47,072 nucleotides of DNA, from contig NRSV01000015.1 in NCBI GenBank assembly GCA_002286855.1, forward strand, positions 457,846-504,917. The letters are read 5' to 3'. The position numbers and the translations under genes were made by a program. This DNA comes from Bipolaris cookei. Taxonomy: Eukaryota > Ascomycota > Dothideomycetes > Pleosporales > Pleosporaceae. Positions within the stretch are counted from its first letter, which is position 1. Every line of letters begins with the position of its first letter. Of the stretch, positions 21,758-32,477 are shown one piece after another. Below the pieces are notes generated by a model. That model ran no database searches, had not been told where the DNA came from, and was given only the letters and a program-made list of their open reading frames with translations.

Positions 21758-23120
21758 ATGAAGCCGGAAACAGAAGAAGCGGTTCAAGCGGTATGTTCCC
21801 GTCCCAAATCAGCGCTTTCGCGGTGACACCAGCTTCGCTTATTGATCATGGTAAAGTACTGACCGAGTTTATACAGGCCAAAGGCCTATTGCAAGAATTG
21901 GTAATCGTCGCATCGCTGGTGCGAGCTTTGACTGATTCTTTCGGATCAGCAAGCGATCTGTATCAAAAGCTGAAGCGCAAATCTAGTCCCAGAGACAGCG
22001 ATGAAGAAGACAGATTCCACATCAGCATGCTTGGGCACAGACGCCGCGACTCTGGATTCGGCATGTCGAGCAGGAGCAAGGACCTCTGCGAAAGCGAAGG
22101 AGAGCTCATTTTTACCTCTTCTGCTCAAATCCGAGCCGAATATGAACGTGGATATCGAAAGATAGGAGAGTCTTTCGCTCGTGGGGATGGTGAGTCCTCA
22201 TCTTGACTTAACGGGCTACATACTGACTCGACAAAGCTACGGCGCAGATCCAACTACAATCACAAATCATACAGCTTCAGAAAGTGCTTCTGGTTATACA
22301 CCAAGACCTGTCAATGAGCTCGTATATCGCGCCCTCATCCACCCACTCGCACCTTGTGCGTCTGATCCAGACTACACGGACAGCACGTGCAGCCTCGATG
22401 GCGGCACTGAGCATGCAGTATCAGCGTATGCTGCCCACATCCTCACCTTCCCCAAGGCAGCCAGATCCACCATTCAGTCCGCCCTACAGTCCGCCTGGGG
22501 CTTTCCCAGACCCCGAGGATACTTGGCACACGACAAAGCCATTCAAGCCAAGGCGGCGTACGGGCGATAGCTCAAGCTCATCGACTTCCTCAGAAGACAA
22601 GGAATTCAAAATACTCCCGATCCCCAACCCGATTTCCGAACCAAAGCCAGTATCGAAACCAGTACCGAAACCAGAGCCAGATCTGAAGCCGAAACCAAAA
22701 CCCGAGGACAAACCGCGCCCTCAGACGACCAAAACCCGGCTGTTCTGCATCTACGCGAAAGAGCTCCAAGACAACCCCCTCATGCCTCTGGCTGATGCCT
22801 ACAAGCCATGTGGCGACAACAAGTGTCCATTCTGCCGCACCTACCTAGCGATGCGACCGGGGAAGATCTGGGAAATCGTCGTCGACAACTGCCGCGAGTC
22901 CAAACACCTCCGCCGCAAACCCATCTACCGCGTCTTCCGCATCAAAAACCGCTTCATTGTAAAGTCCCACCGCGAACAAGGTGGTTTTGCATGCGTCCTC
23001 TGCGCCAGATTCCGCCGCTTCGACATGTTGTGCCGCGACATCGGGTCACTGATGGATCACTTGTGGCGCGAGCACACGGCCGACGAACTCGAGTGGGACT
23101 GCGACATTCTAGAATGTTAA
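21758..23120 (+). CDS. Fungal Cys/His zinc-finger-like protein, unknown function
   Basis: Three exons, 21758-21790, 21877-22189 and 22237-23120, give 409 aa. The splice sites are GTATGT-ACAG and GTGAGT-AAAG. The N-terminal half has a short heptad-like region (ATAQIQLQSQIIQLQKVLL). A Lys-Pro repeat follows (KPVSKPVPKPEPDLKPKPKP). The C-terminal 140 residues hold two Cys pairs: CGDNKCPFC, then FACVLCARF, followed by LMDHLWREH. This resembles a degenerate C2H2/BED-like finger fused to a fungal-specific domain. It may act in the nucleus, but no partner or target can be inferred. Confidence 0.65.
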
Positions 23121-23249
23121 ACATATCCCTTTACCATTTCTTCTCATTCAGCGTTCTTAATGATACCCCCCTAACGATCTCTTACACTCATGATTTCCTA
23201 TGTCGGTTCATTATACACATTATTACTACATAGTAAATTAATCCCCATC

Positions 23250-23272
23250 CATCCCATCCCATCCCATCCCAT
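23250..23272 (+). repeat. ATCCC microsatellite
   Basis: About four to five uninterrupted ATCCC units, with degenerate units on both sides, lie in the short spacer between the convergent finger gene and lipase gene. Confidence 0.8.
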
Positions 23273-23277
23273 CTCCT

Positions 23278-24361
23278 CTAGAAAACCGTCACAACTTCCA
23301 TATTATCCCCATTTACCCCCGTGATATCCAACACCCCTCTCCTGATCTTCTTCGCATCACACATCTTCACGCTGCTGAAATACCACATATGCGCGTCGAC
23401 ATCCATGGATAGCCAGCGCCCGTTTCCGCGAAAGCTAACCGCTCCTTCGTACACTTGGACATCGCTTGCAGATACATCTTTGCCGTTCGGCTTGTTGATG
23501 TAGTATTCCGGGCTCGTATGTACGTATCCTATTGTCAACAGCGGGAGTTTGGGAACGGGGTCGTTCCAGTGCGTGATGCGGTAGTTGCCGCCGGTTTGCT
23601 TGGTGATGTAGTCGCTTATTTTGCTTCCGCCTACGCGCGGTGAGCCGTAGGTATATAGTGCTACTGTGCGGCCTGCGTTGCGCATGCTGGCTGCAGCGAG
23701 TGTGGCGATGGCGCCGCCGAGGGAGTGCCCGGTTACGCGGATCTGGTAGGAGGGATTTGCAGAGACAGCTTGCGATACAGCTGGTAGTACCCGGTCGCGG
23801 GCGTCAATCCAGGATTGCCAGAAGCCGCGATGGGCGGAACAGGAAGTGCAGATGTCGGTTTTGGTCATACCGAGATCGAGATTCGTGAGCCAGTTATCTG
23901 GGGTCTTGCTGCCGCGGAAGGATACGATGATGAGTTTATTGGTGTGGTCTGCGGCGATGTAGCCTGTCACATCTGTTGATGTGTCTTCTCTAGTGAGTTT
24001 GTTAGTTTTTTACTTTTCCAGGTCATTGAGTGCAAGTATAGTCGACTTACTCGCTGTATTCGGCTACAGTGTTTGAATCTGCGGCTTGGACCAGTGGACA
24101 CTTTCCATTTACGCAGCTGACCTTGTCGCCAGGTGAGTTGTAGTTATCGGAGCAGTAAGCTGCCGAAGCATATTGGCTCATCAAATTCATGTCACTGATG
24201 AGTTTATCGGTAATAGCCACTACTTCTTGTTAGAATGCGGTTCGTAAAAACTTTAGAACCCATTGAGATGGCATACCCCTCTTCTCCATAGCCAGTGGTG
24301 AAGCATTTCCCGTGAAAGCGCTTAGAAGCGCAGCAATAACGAGTGACGAGAATGAACGCAT
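23278..24361 (-). CDS. Secreted class-3 (fungal) lipase / feruloyl-esterase-like hydrolase
   Basis: Three exons, 24277-24361, 24051-24219 and 23278-23989, give 321 aa. Introns are 57 and 61 nt with GT-AG ends. The signal peptide is MRSFSSLVIAALLSAFTGNA, followed by a short pro-region ending near EKR, a possible Kex2-type site. The class-3 lipase fold is clear. FRGSKTPDNWLTNL is the N-terminal strand and oxyanion region, GHSLGGAIATLAA holds the catalytic serine, HWNDPVPKLP the aspartate and DVDAHMWYF the histidine. The full triad is present, so it should be active on lipid or aryl esters outside the cell. Length is normal for the Thermomyces-lipase type family. Confidence 0.88.
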
Positions 24362-26208
24362 GTTGTTGCAATGAAAACCAATGAATGAATAAAAATGAGT
24401 GACTGTAGAACTGTAGCAAAATGGATATCAACTCTCAAGATGACTCGTGAAGGGAGCGGTACGACATATAAAACATGCACATTTGCTTTCCCACGGAGTC
24501 ATGGTGGGCGTCCCAAGGAAACAAACGCCATCGCAACAAGGAACCCCAACTTTCTCCTCAAATGCGGTCCTTGCAACTACCCGCCGTCCCGTTCCTTTTG
24601 CGGGTCTCTGCAGATATGAATCAAGACAGAGTTATTGGAGCGTTGATTTGTCACGAGGCTTTGCTTCAACTTAGGTGTGTCTAATTCGGGAGCGGCTTCT
24701 GGAGCGTGATTGGCCACACACTAGAACGTGCGATATTGCTAGTCTGGATTGTTGGCGCGTGCCCAGCGCTTAGGACTGAGTCTTGGTTATTGAAGGCGTG
24801 GAGCTAATTACTTGAGGGAAATGTAGCAGGGACGGTTTGTTTGATTTACATTGAGTTTCATGCAGTTCGGCCGATGGTTTGGGATAAGGTAGTAGTTGAA
24901 GGAGTATGTGGAAGCCGTAACTTTGTTCTCTACTAAAAGAATCCTTGAACTACCACAAATCTTATCGATAAAGAAGTCAGAGTTCTACGCACAGACGGAA
25001 ACTCACATTTTACTCCCTTTTTTGCACATTCTATAGAGACTTTGGCAAATCCTCCTCCCCTCACCGCCATTTTATGGCTACCAACCATCCAAGCAACTTA
25101 TACCAAAGAGCTACCTATTGAACGAGAGAGTTACTCATTAAACTAAATAGCTGAACTTTTTTGTTTCCCCTAAAAGGAGCCCGCTGGAGGATTGCCCTGC
25201 TATCTAACATATCTTTCTGCTATCAAACTGCTCTTTAGCAACAGGCGTCTAGCAAGTAATAGCTATTGCTTGACTAGACAAAGGCCGAAGCACAATAGCC
25301 CCACTATACAGTCAATCTCCCCTATTGTAAATAACCCCCATAGAATGGCCGTTAGCCAAAGTCTTACATGGTCCCTGACTGCATATAGACTCTAATGGAA
25401 CAATGATAATAATAATATAGACACTTTGCAAAAGAAAAACGAGAGAATATATGAGCGATATCAACGGTGAGTTCTATACAGATTTTAGGCAGCGCAGGTC
25501 TGCGAATGCGGAGATTATTTCTTATATTATAATCACCGTATGTCCGTAAATAACATGGAGATGAAGATACTGGGGCCTTGCTTTGACGTGGCAAATTTTT
25601 TCACCCCGACCTCATAATAAAGTGTCACTGCATTTTACCTGTAGTCTAACGATATTCTTCTATTTCAGATCTGTTAAATATCTGTTAAGAGGCTACAGAG
25701 TACAAGAGCAAACATTATGTTTGCACAAGACCCCGAGGCCGAGGCGTTTGAGATCTTAGTAATGAACTCGTGATAACAATCAAGCGTCTGTGGAGTATCA
25801 AAGCTTTTCAGCGGTCTTAAGTCCAAGCAAACTTATTTCTGGAAATGCAGTTTGGTTTGCACTCTGGCCTACACCTTATTAAAAAATAGACGAGTGCTAG
25901 AAAATGAGCATTCCTTGCTTTGGCGGATGCCGCACCATTCTATGCCCCACGGCTCCCACTTATTTCCTTGATGATAATTTGGATGGCCTTGCTTTTAGTC
26001 GCACATGTGATTTTTTGGAAATCCTCGCTTCCTCCTTTTGAGAAAAAAACTCTTTGTAGGTAAGAAGAATTAAATGCGTATTATGGTTTTTGTAAGGCTA
26101 GTCTATTGGGTTGCCAAGTCTGATGATGGATCAGCTTAAACCTAGTATCCATGTTGTAACGTGAGTGATAAGCGAGTGGCCATGCTAGGCGAGTAGCCGC
26201 CCTCATTA
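24362..26208. other. Long AT-rich spacer before the repeat block
   Basis: About 1.85 kb upstream of the lipase and before the first pogo element. It holds the lipase promoter and marks a visible shift to AT-rich, stop-dense sequence from about 24.9 kb on. Short ORFs (25192-25395, 25364-25594) show no domain. Old, RIP-eroded repeat sequence is likely but not identified. Confidence 0.4.
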
Positions 26209-26275
26209 CTCAGGCCCAATGGTTCCGGTGGAAAATCTAAAAGATTGCCCGTGCGAAACAGGGGCCTACCACGTC
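26209..26275 (+). repeat. Left TIR of decayed pogo element
   Basis: Pairs with 28602-28668. The two are identical over most of the first 50 bases apart from transition differences near the tip. Confidence 0.85.
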
Positions 26276-26357
26276 CAGGGAGATATATTTTAAGATACTA
26301 CATAGAACACCATAATACTCTATAATTAAAATTTAAATAAGCCAAAAGTTTCGCAGC

Positions 26358-28524
26358 ATGCCAAAGTCTAGTTCTACAGCGTCGAAATATACTGACGAAA
26401 TGGTGGTGTATAGAAATCATGCAGATGCGCTCTATAAGCTCCCTAAGCCAAACATCTTATCTTATGCTAGAGTCCATAATCTCAAGTATAAACGTCTTCT
26501 CCGCGCATATGATAACGAGCCTACACGCTGTAATCGAAAGCCACCTAACTATCTGCTTACCGAGGCCCAAGACCTTGCTCTTGAGCGCTATCTTGACGCG
26601 ATTGATGCGATTGGCTTTGGCATTCAACACTACACTATCACTGTACAAGCCTACGCTTTGCTTGAGGAGTCATATCTTGGTACTGAAGAAGCTCCTCCAC
26701 CAATTGGAAAGAATTGGGCACGCCGTTGGCTCCGTTGTCACCCAAAATATAAGCGCGTTAAGGCAAAACCAATGGAGGTATTGCGCTTGCAGGCACAACA
26801 ACCAGGAGTCCTACGGGACTGGTTCACAAAGCTCAAAACCATGATAGATCAACTTGGGATACAACCAGAAGATCTATATAACATGGATAAGACTGTTTGC
26901 CGGATTGGAGTTGCGGTAAATCAATATATCTACACTAAAAACCAACGCACTGTCTTCATCCCAAACGCTAATAACCGCGAGCTGATTACTCTTGTTGAGT
27001 GCTTCAACGCTGCTGACGATATCATTGAGCCTATGATTATTATCAAAGCGACGACAGTGATGGAGCATTGGGCAGCTGATCTGCCTGATCGCTACTTAAT
27101 TGCGGTATCAGAGAGTGGCTACAGCAACGATCAGCTCGCGCTGGAGTGGTTGAAGCACTTTGATCGCTGTACGAAGACGCGATTGAAGGGTATATGGAGG
27201 TTACTACTAGTTGATGGGCACCGCTCTTACGAAACAAGAGAGTTTGTTGAATACGCTGAACAGTAGCATGTACAACTATACGCACTGCCGCCTCACGTTA
27301 CTCATATACTTCAACCACTTGACGTCGGCTGCTTTCAACTGTTAAGTATTACCACGGCCGCTGCCTCAACTGGGCTGCTCGCGCGGGGTTAAAAGAAATT
27401 AACAAGGCAGACTTCCTCTCGACTATTGCTGAGATCCAGCGACTTACCTTTACGCGCTCCACTATATTAAGCGGCTGGAGGTGAACTGGGCTTGCTCCAT
27501 TCAAACCAAACATAGTAATCAGCGCGCTTCAGTCGCGCGACAACGAGAAAAGCAGCGTCGAGCAATCTCCTACCCCACCACCTTTTCCACCTTCGCGAGA
27601 AACTACTCCTGTTGTAATGAGCTCACCACCATGTCTAGGCTCATCGCCATCGCGCGCACTGCTTCGGATTAACTACAATCGCTGCAGAATCAACCTACAA
27701 ACTGCTCGACTCGAGCGCCGTCAGCGACAACTAGACGCAACGCCTGAGCCTGAGAATCCTTCACCTGGCCACGAAGCCTTTAGTGCGCCAAAAACAATCC
27801 GCCAAGCTCATGCTCAAGAGGTCTTTGTCAATGCTGTACTTCGTGAGCATCTCCCGCCTGACGTCGCCGCAAGCGTTATCAAACACCAGCGGAGTATCTC
27901 AGCAATGGCGCGAACTGCTGAGGGCTTGCGGCGCGAGCTACGCCGTCGTAAGAGACGTACAATACAAGCGGCTGGCGGTCTTGTCTACGCTGAAGACGCG
28001 CGCGCGATGGTCAAAGAAAGAGCTGAGCGTGAGGCTCAAAACTATTATCAGGCAGCTAAGGCTGTAGAACAGCGTCAGATTAAGGTCGTCTACAACAAAT
28101 ACAGGCGGCTGTTCCCCTCAATACGTGCTGGCAGCGCGGCGATGAGGAGTACAACGCCAAAAAAGCTGATAGTTACGCGCGTATCCAACAATCACAAGGT
28201 TACAAGTATGGAAGAGCACAGAGAATTACAGCTGAGGATGCACCAGTCTGTTGGGTAGCTGCTGCAGTCCGCGCCCCACACGATCCGTACAGTCCGAAGT
28301 ACAGCTTTCAACACCAAGGCAACACCTCAGACGCCTCTGCTGACAGCGAGGAAGACGGGATACTAAGTACACAGCAAGAGCTTTCGAATAATATTAAAAT
28401 TGAGTCCCAGATATCGCTTGAACGCTCAGAAACACCATTTGAGATGAGTAGCGTGATGGACAACAACAGCTGCGATCGCGACTACAATAACGATCTTAGT
28501 ATCATTGATCGCCAAAACGACTGA
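26358..28524 (+). pseudogene. Broken pogo-type (HTH-DDE_1) transposase
   Basis: From ATG 26358 an open frame of 302 codons carries the psq-HTH, the CENP-B HTH (IGKNWARRWLRCHPKYK), the first catalytic Asp in YNMDKTVCRIG (the usual MDE is altered to MDK) and the second in LLVDGHRSYE. It ends at TAG 27264-27266. The same frame continues at once with the conserved THILQPLDVGCFQ. The stop is thus CAG-to-TAG, a RIP-type change. Frame then shifts near 27340, again near 27480, and again near 28190, with recognisable coding to TGA 28522-28524. The second half of the DDE domain and a basic coiled tail remain readable. It cannot make an active transposase. Confidence 0.8.
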
Positions 28525-28601
28525 AGATTTTTTTAGAATATATATTTTATATTAGCAGACAGCTACGCTCAAAATCGCGATTATAATTGTCTGTTTCCCT
28601 T

Positions 28602-28668
28602 GACGTGGTAGGCCCGTGCGAAGCACGGGCAATCTTTTAGATTTTCCACCGGAACCATTGGACCCAAG
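28602..28668 (-). repeat. Right TIR of decayed pogo element
   Basis: Reverse complement of 26209-26275. It includes the palindrome GCCCGTGCGAAGCACGGGC at about 28613-28631, which is degraded in the left copy. Confidence 0.85.
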
Positions 28669-30342
28669 TAGCTCTTCATTAAATACAACCTCTTGTATAT
28701 CTCGCGATTGCTCCCCGGAGCGCAGCCCCTTACATTCTATATTAAGTCTCACTAGGCAAAAGCTTTGGCAATTGCTTTCTGAAGATTTTTCGTACCGTAC
28801 CTTTATTAAGGCGCGTAGATGGTGTTGTTCTAGCGCGAAAGGCTATCAGAACAACTCAGCGCGCAATCGTGAGACCACGTTGATCGAGTGACGAGCTTCG
28901 CAGGAAGTTAGTCAAGAAAAGAAGTCCTATTACATTCAATCGGAGGATCGTAGGCATTGTTACTGGCGTTCTTCTAAGAAGGAATCGTAGTAAGCAGTAG
29001 GAAGCCCTGTTGTATCTTGGAAAGCCGAGCCACAGACACAACGTCGCACGATAAACTATCTGAAGGCTATTCGGGCCTTAAAGACAGGTAGTTAGAAGCG
29101 GACGTTGTGACCAGGAAGTCCTGTCGATCCTCCATTGAGTGAGATGCAGGCCGTGCGATAAGTCTTCAATTGGAATACGACCCCGACGAGCGTGACGGTG
29201 AAGCTCGAGCCATCTAGGGACGCGACAGACAGCAGCCGACAGCTGCTTGAGGAAGCTCACCTGACGAGCACACGAGAAAAGCCCTATCCGTCCTCGCCGC
29301 AGAGGAGTAGGCTATGGTAAGCAGCCGTGCGAGACGACCGACGAGCGGTTAGACAAGCCGTGCACAAAGATAGGCAAAGACAGAAGAGCGTCCGAAGACC
29401 ACTCGGATTAGGAACATGGACGTCTCCAACTCGACAATAGAGGAGCTGGTCACTTTCGCAACAGCAGGAAAAGAAGCAGGAAGGACGGACGACGAGATCC
29501 GAGAGGAGATCCCCAGGATACTGCAAGAAGACGAGTGGAAGGAGCCAGCGATTGGACTGACCATGAGCGCGATCGCCATGGAGATCGCTGCGCGAAACAA
29601 AGGCAAAAGTCCAGCAGCTAGAGAGGAGCCGCTGAAGGCTAGTCAAAGCAACGTCGACCCTCTGGAGCAACTGATGTCCCAGATGACAACGCTGCTACAG
29701 CCACTGATGAGCCGGCTGGAAGCTCTGGAGCAAGTCCAAGCCAGATCGCTGGCCGAGGCGTCATCAGCAGTTAATACTCATTCAACAGTCGGCACTCCTT
29801 CACACACAGCCTCAATGGCTGTGGATCCAGCGGTGCGCAAGAACAAGTTCCCGCACCCGGAGCCCTTTGACGGAGACAGGACTAAGTACGTGGCCTTCAA
29901 ATACAAGTCTCAAGCCAAACTCCGGCATGAGTACGAGGGAGCGCCGAATGTTGCTCAGATCGAGTATGTGGTTAGTAGGTGCACGGGCAGAGCAGCAGAC
30001 GTGCTCTTGCCTTGGGCAATACAGAACCAGAGCAGAAGCAGCATCGAGGATCTTTGGAGGTTCACGGATCAGCAGTTCAACGATCCGCATCAGAAGTCGA
30101 AAGCGCTCGATCGGCTTTCAAACCTCAAGCAGGGCAAGCTCTCAGTGAGAGACTACCACATGGTGTTCAACCGACTCGAAATCCAATCAGGCGAGCAGTT
30201 TGGCGAGGCTGTTAAAAAGAGCATGTTTCTGAAGGGCCTTCATACGAAGCTGCAGGAGTCGTTGGCGACAGTGGACGAAGAGCTGTCGTACGAACAGTTG
30301 GTCAACAAGGCAGTGAAGACGTCTGACAACCTCTACCGAGTA
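28669..30342 (+). mobile_element. Ty3/Gypsy-like LTR retrotransposon fragment (leader plus gag)
   Basis: The segment between two DNA transposons holds a gypsy-type gag ORF and about 750 bases of upstream sequence that may be LTR and leader. I found no reverse transcriptase, integrase or LTR pair, and the primer-binding site is not identifiable by eye. The pogo element at 30343 is inserted into its coding sequence. After that element (from 32478) I see no gag or pol continuation, so the rest was already lost. Confidence 0.65.
29416..30342 (+). pseudogene. Gypsy-type retrotransposon gag, truncated by a transposon insertion
   Basis: ATG 29416 opens MDVSNSTIEELVTFATAGKE. The central Retrotrans_gag domain is clear: FPHPEPFDGDRTKYVAFKY, CTGRAADVLLPWA, then EDLWRFTDQQFNDPHQKSKA and a KLSVRDYHMVFNRLE segment. 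The frame is uninterrupted for over 300 codons. It leaves the gag sequence at 30342 where the TIR of the next element begins; the last few apparent residues (PCCPA) are encoded by that TIR. A zinc knuckle, protease and polymerase are missing. Confidence 0.75.
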
Positions 30343-30400
30343 CCGTGCTGCCCGGCGTAACGCCCGGCCCGGCGTAACGCCCGCTTCGATCACCAAAATC
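30343..30400 (+). repeat. TIR of young pogo element, with doubled inner motif
   Basis: It contains CCCGGCGTAACGCCCG twice, at 30351-30366 and 30368-30383 (17-bp period). It is identical to the reverse complement of 32418-32475. Confidence 0.92.
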
Positions 30401-30495
30401 AAAACGCTAACATGAAACTATTGAGCCACGTACGATAGCTATTATCACGATATTTTCTAGTGTTGAGCTCTAGAGGCCTTAATTGATATATATAG

Positions 30496-32376
30496 CTATC
30501 TATATTTTGATGGGAGCTTGATTGTTCGGCCGTGTCGTGATTGAGATGGTGGTGGGCCTGCTGCAGCACCTGCAGCCTCAACGCCAGCCTGAGGCTGCGC
30601 AGCAGCTCTCTTTTTTGAAGCAGCCTTTATAGAAGCCTTAAGACTACGTTTCTTGCCCCTTTGAGAAGTTTTTTGAGCTCGTTGGAGGCGTTGTTGAGCT
30701 CTACGAGCTGCCTGTCGGGTAGCTTGATCTGCAGCTCTCTCAGCTCTCGCCTTCTCCCTCGCTATCCTAGCCTCTGCTCTAGCCTCTCGCCTTATCTGAA
30801 GCTCCTGATCCTTGGCCTGCTTCCGATCCTCTCGTTCACGAGCTCTCTCAGCTTTCTGGTGTTGTAGCTGCTCTTCTTCAAGCCCTTGTTGGAGCTGGCG
30901 ATCACGTGCCTCCTTCACCTTCCTTGGAGACCAGAATACAGCCCCACCGTGATACTCCTCCTCTGCCTCTAGAGGCAGAGCCTTGCCTCGCTTTCTACGC
31001 TGCCTCTCATTAATAAGAGCCTCTTTAAGTCTTACGTTCTCATGCTCAGCTAGTACTGATCTGATCGAGAGTCGGTGGATCGTTTGGTTGAGCTTTGAGA
31101 TCTTTCTCTGGTCTCTCTCAGCTACAGCGTGATCAACGAGCTGCCTAATCTTCCTCCAATCAGAGGCGCTTAAGGCTGAGGAGTCGCTATCACTTAATTG
31201 GCCTGATTGAGCTGGCTGATTGAATCGTTTAAGTATCACCTCTGAGTTAAGAGGTGAGATGCCAGTTGCTTCAAAGGCCTTAAGTATTGTAGCTTCCTTA
31301 AACGAGGCCTCCCAGGCAGCTATAAACATAGGATAGAAGTCTCTTTTGCTCATAGATGTGAGCCCTTGGCTCCTCTCCATGAAGCTAGCTACCTGGGCTG
31401 AGTAGGCTGATGAGAGCGGCTTGAACATGACGACGTCAAGCGGCTGAAGAGTGTGGGTTGAATGAGGTGGATAGATAGCGAGGAGGATTCGATTGCGATC
31501 GCAGTACTCGATAAAATCCATCGTGAGATGAGATCCATGGCCATCAAGGATAAGTAATCGATAGCTCCGCCTAGCCTTTGGCTTTGTTGATCGATCAAAC
31601 ACCTGTTTGAGCCAGGCTAGGCCTAGCTCGTTATTCGTCCAGCCTGAGGGTGATGAGGCGAAGTGGACTCGGTGATCGTTAGGATCGAAGGCCTGCAGCC
31701 AGCTATCCTGTATCGAGCCAGAGGCTGACTGATATACGAGGCTCGGCTCAATGTGAGATCCATCAGCGCATATACAGGCCAGCAGCGTTATCCACGCCCG
31801 ATTGCCATCCTGGATGTGAGCCTTGATCTTCCCCTCCTCATATAGCCTCCTGTTGAATACCCGCTTTGAGCGAGTGAGTACTCCTAGCATGAAGCCCTTC
31901 TCATCCATATTGTATATATTACAAGGCTCTATATTATATTGGCTAATCTTTTCTTTTAAGAGATCAAAGTAGAGCTTATACTTTAGTCCTGAATCAGCCT
32001 GGTGGCGTGAGCGATCAATCCCAGTTGCCCAGCGTGAAATAAGATTAACCTGATAGCGCTGGATAAAGCGATCAACCCAGCCTTTTCCAAGCTCTTTTTT
32101 TGCGATATCTGAAGCGAAGCGCAGTATCATAGGCCGTGTAGGAGGCAGGCCTTGCCTTGTAAGACGTTCAATATAGCATAGAAGCTCCTGCTCTTGCTGG
32201 GGGTAGAGTGCTTGCTGGTTTTGAGCCTTAATGCTGCGTGAGCTTGCGACGCCCTGGTGTCTCCGCGCGAGCGTTGAACGATTAACACTAAACTTTGCTG
32301 CAATTTGAGAATATACAAGTTTTTTGCCAGGCTCTAGTGCTTCAATAGCTGCAAGTGCAGCCTCAATCGGGCTCAT
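30496..32376 (-). CDS. Pogo-type DDE transposase, full length
   Basis: 626 aa from ATG 32376, starting MSPIEAALAAIEALEPGKKL. The N-terminal psq-type HTH (YSQIAAKFSVNRSTLARRHQ) and CENP-B/Tc5 HTH (GKGWVDRFIQRYQ) bind the element ends. The DDE_1 catalytic domain has its first Asp in YNMDEKGFM, the second in LILDGHGSHL and the third in THTLQPLDVVMF. The last spacing (36 residues) is in the usual range for fungal pogo elements. A long, basic, coiled-coil-like C-terminal tail (RARE/RKQAK repeats, then KKRSLKASIKAASKKRAAAQ) may aid DNA binding. All catalytic residues are present and there is no stop, so the enzyme could be active and could mobilise related copies. Confidence 0.92.
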   Translation of the reverse strand: MSPIEAALAAIEALEPGKKLVYSQIAAKFSVNRSTLARRHQGVASSRSIKAQNQQALYPQQEQELLCYIERLTRQGLPPTRPMILRFASDIAKKELGKGWVDRFIQRYQVNLISRWATGIDRSRHQADSGLKYKLYFDLLKEKISQYNIEPCNIYNMDEKGFMLGVLTRSKRVFNRRLYEEGKIKAHIQDGNRAWITLLACICADGSHIEPSLVYQSASGSIQDSWLQAFDPNDHRVHFASSPSGWTNNELGLAWLKQVFDRSTKPKARRSYRLLILDGHGSHLTMDFIEYCDRNRILLAIYPPHSTHTLQPLDVVMFKPLSSAYSAQVASFMERSQGLTSMSKRDFYPMFIAAWEASFKEATILKAFEATGISPLNSEVILKRFNQPAQSGQLSDSDSSALSASDWRKIRQLVDHAVAERDQRKISKLNQTIHRLSIRSVLAEHENVRLKEALINERQRRKRGKALPLEAEEEYHGGAVFWSPRKVKEARDRQLQQGLEEEQLQHQKAERAREREDRKQAKDQELQIRREARAEARIAREKARAERAADQATRQAARRAQQRLQRAQKTSQRGKKRSLKASIKAASKKRAAAQPQAGVEAAGAAAGPPPSQSRHGRTIKLPSKYR

Positions 32377-32417
32377 ATTGATAGAGTTATCGCGGGTTGA
32401 ACTTTGGTGGCTGTTGC

Positions 32418-32475
32418 GATTTTGGTGATCGAAGCGGGCGTTACGCCGGGCCGGGCGTTACGCCGGGCAGCACGG
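32418..32475 (-). repeat. Partner TIR of young pogo element
   Basis: Reverse complement of 30343-30400 without mismatch, with the same doubled 16-bp motif. Confidence 0.92.
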
Positions 32476-32477
32476 TA

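Larger units (their letters stand above)
26209..28668 (+). mobile_element. Decayed pogo-type transposon with 67-bp TIRs and TA duplication
   Basis: The terminal inverted repeats are 26209-26275 and 28602-28668. They share CAATGGTTCCGGTGGAAAAT and more, and are flanked by TA at 26207-26208 and 28669-28670. The outermost differences between the two TIRs (CTCAGGCCC versus CTTGGGTCC) are all transitions, as RIP would give. The element is 2460 bp and carries a broken transposase. The right TIR contains a perfect 8-bp stem palindrome, GCCCGTGC-GAA-GCACGGGC. Confidence 0.85.
30343..32475 (-). mobile_element. Apparently intact, young pogo-type transposon
   Basis: Perfect 58-bp TIRs at 30343-30400 and 32418-32475 begin CCGTGCTGCCCGGCGTAACG and are flanked by TA at 30341-30342 and 32476-32477. 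The single transposase ORF is uninterrupted. The TIR identity and absence of RIP-like stops indicate a recent insertion, here into the gypsy gag fragment. The element is 2133 bp. Confidence 0.92.
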
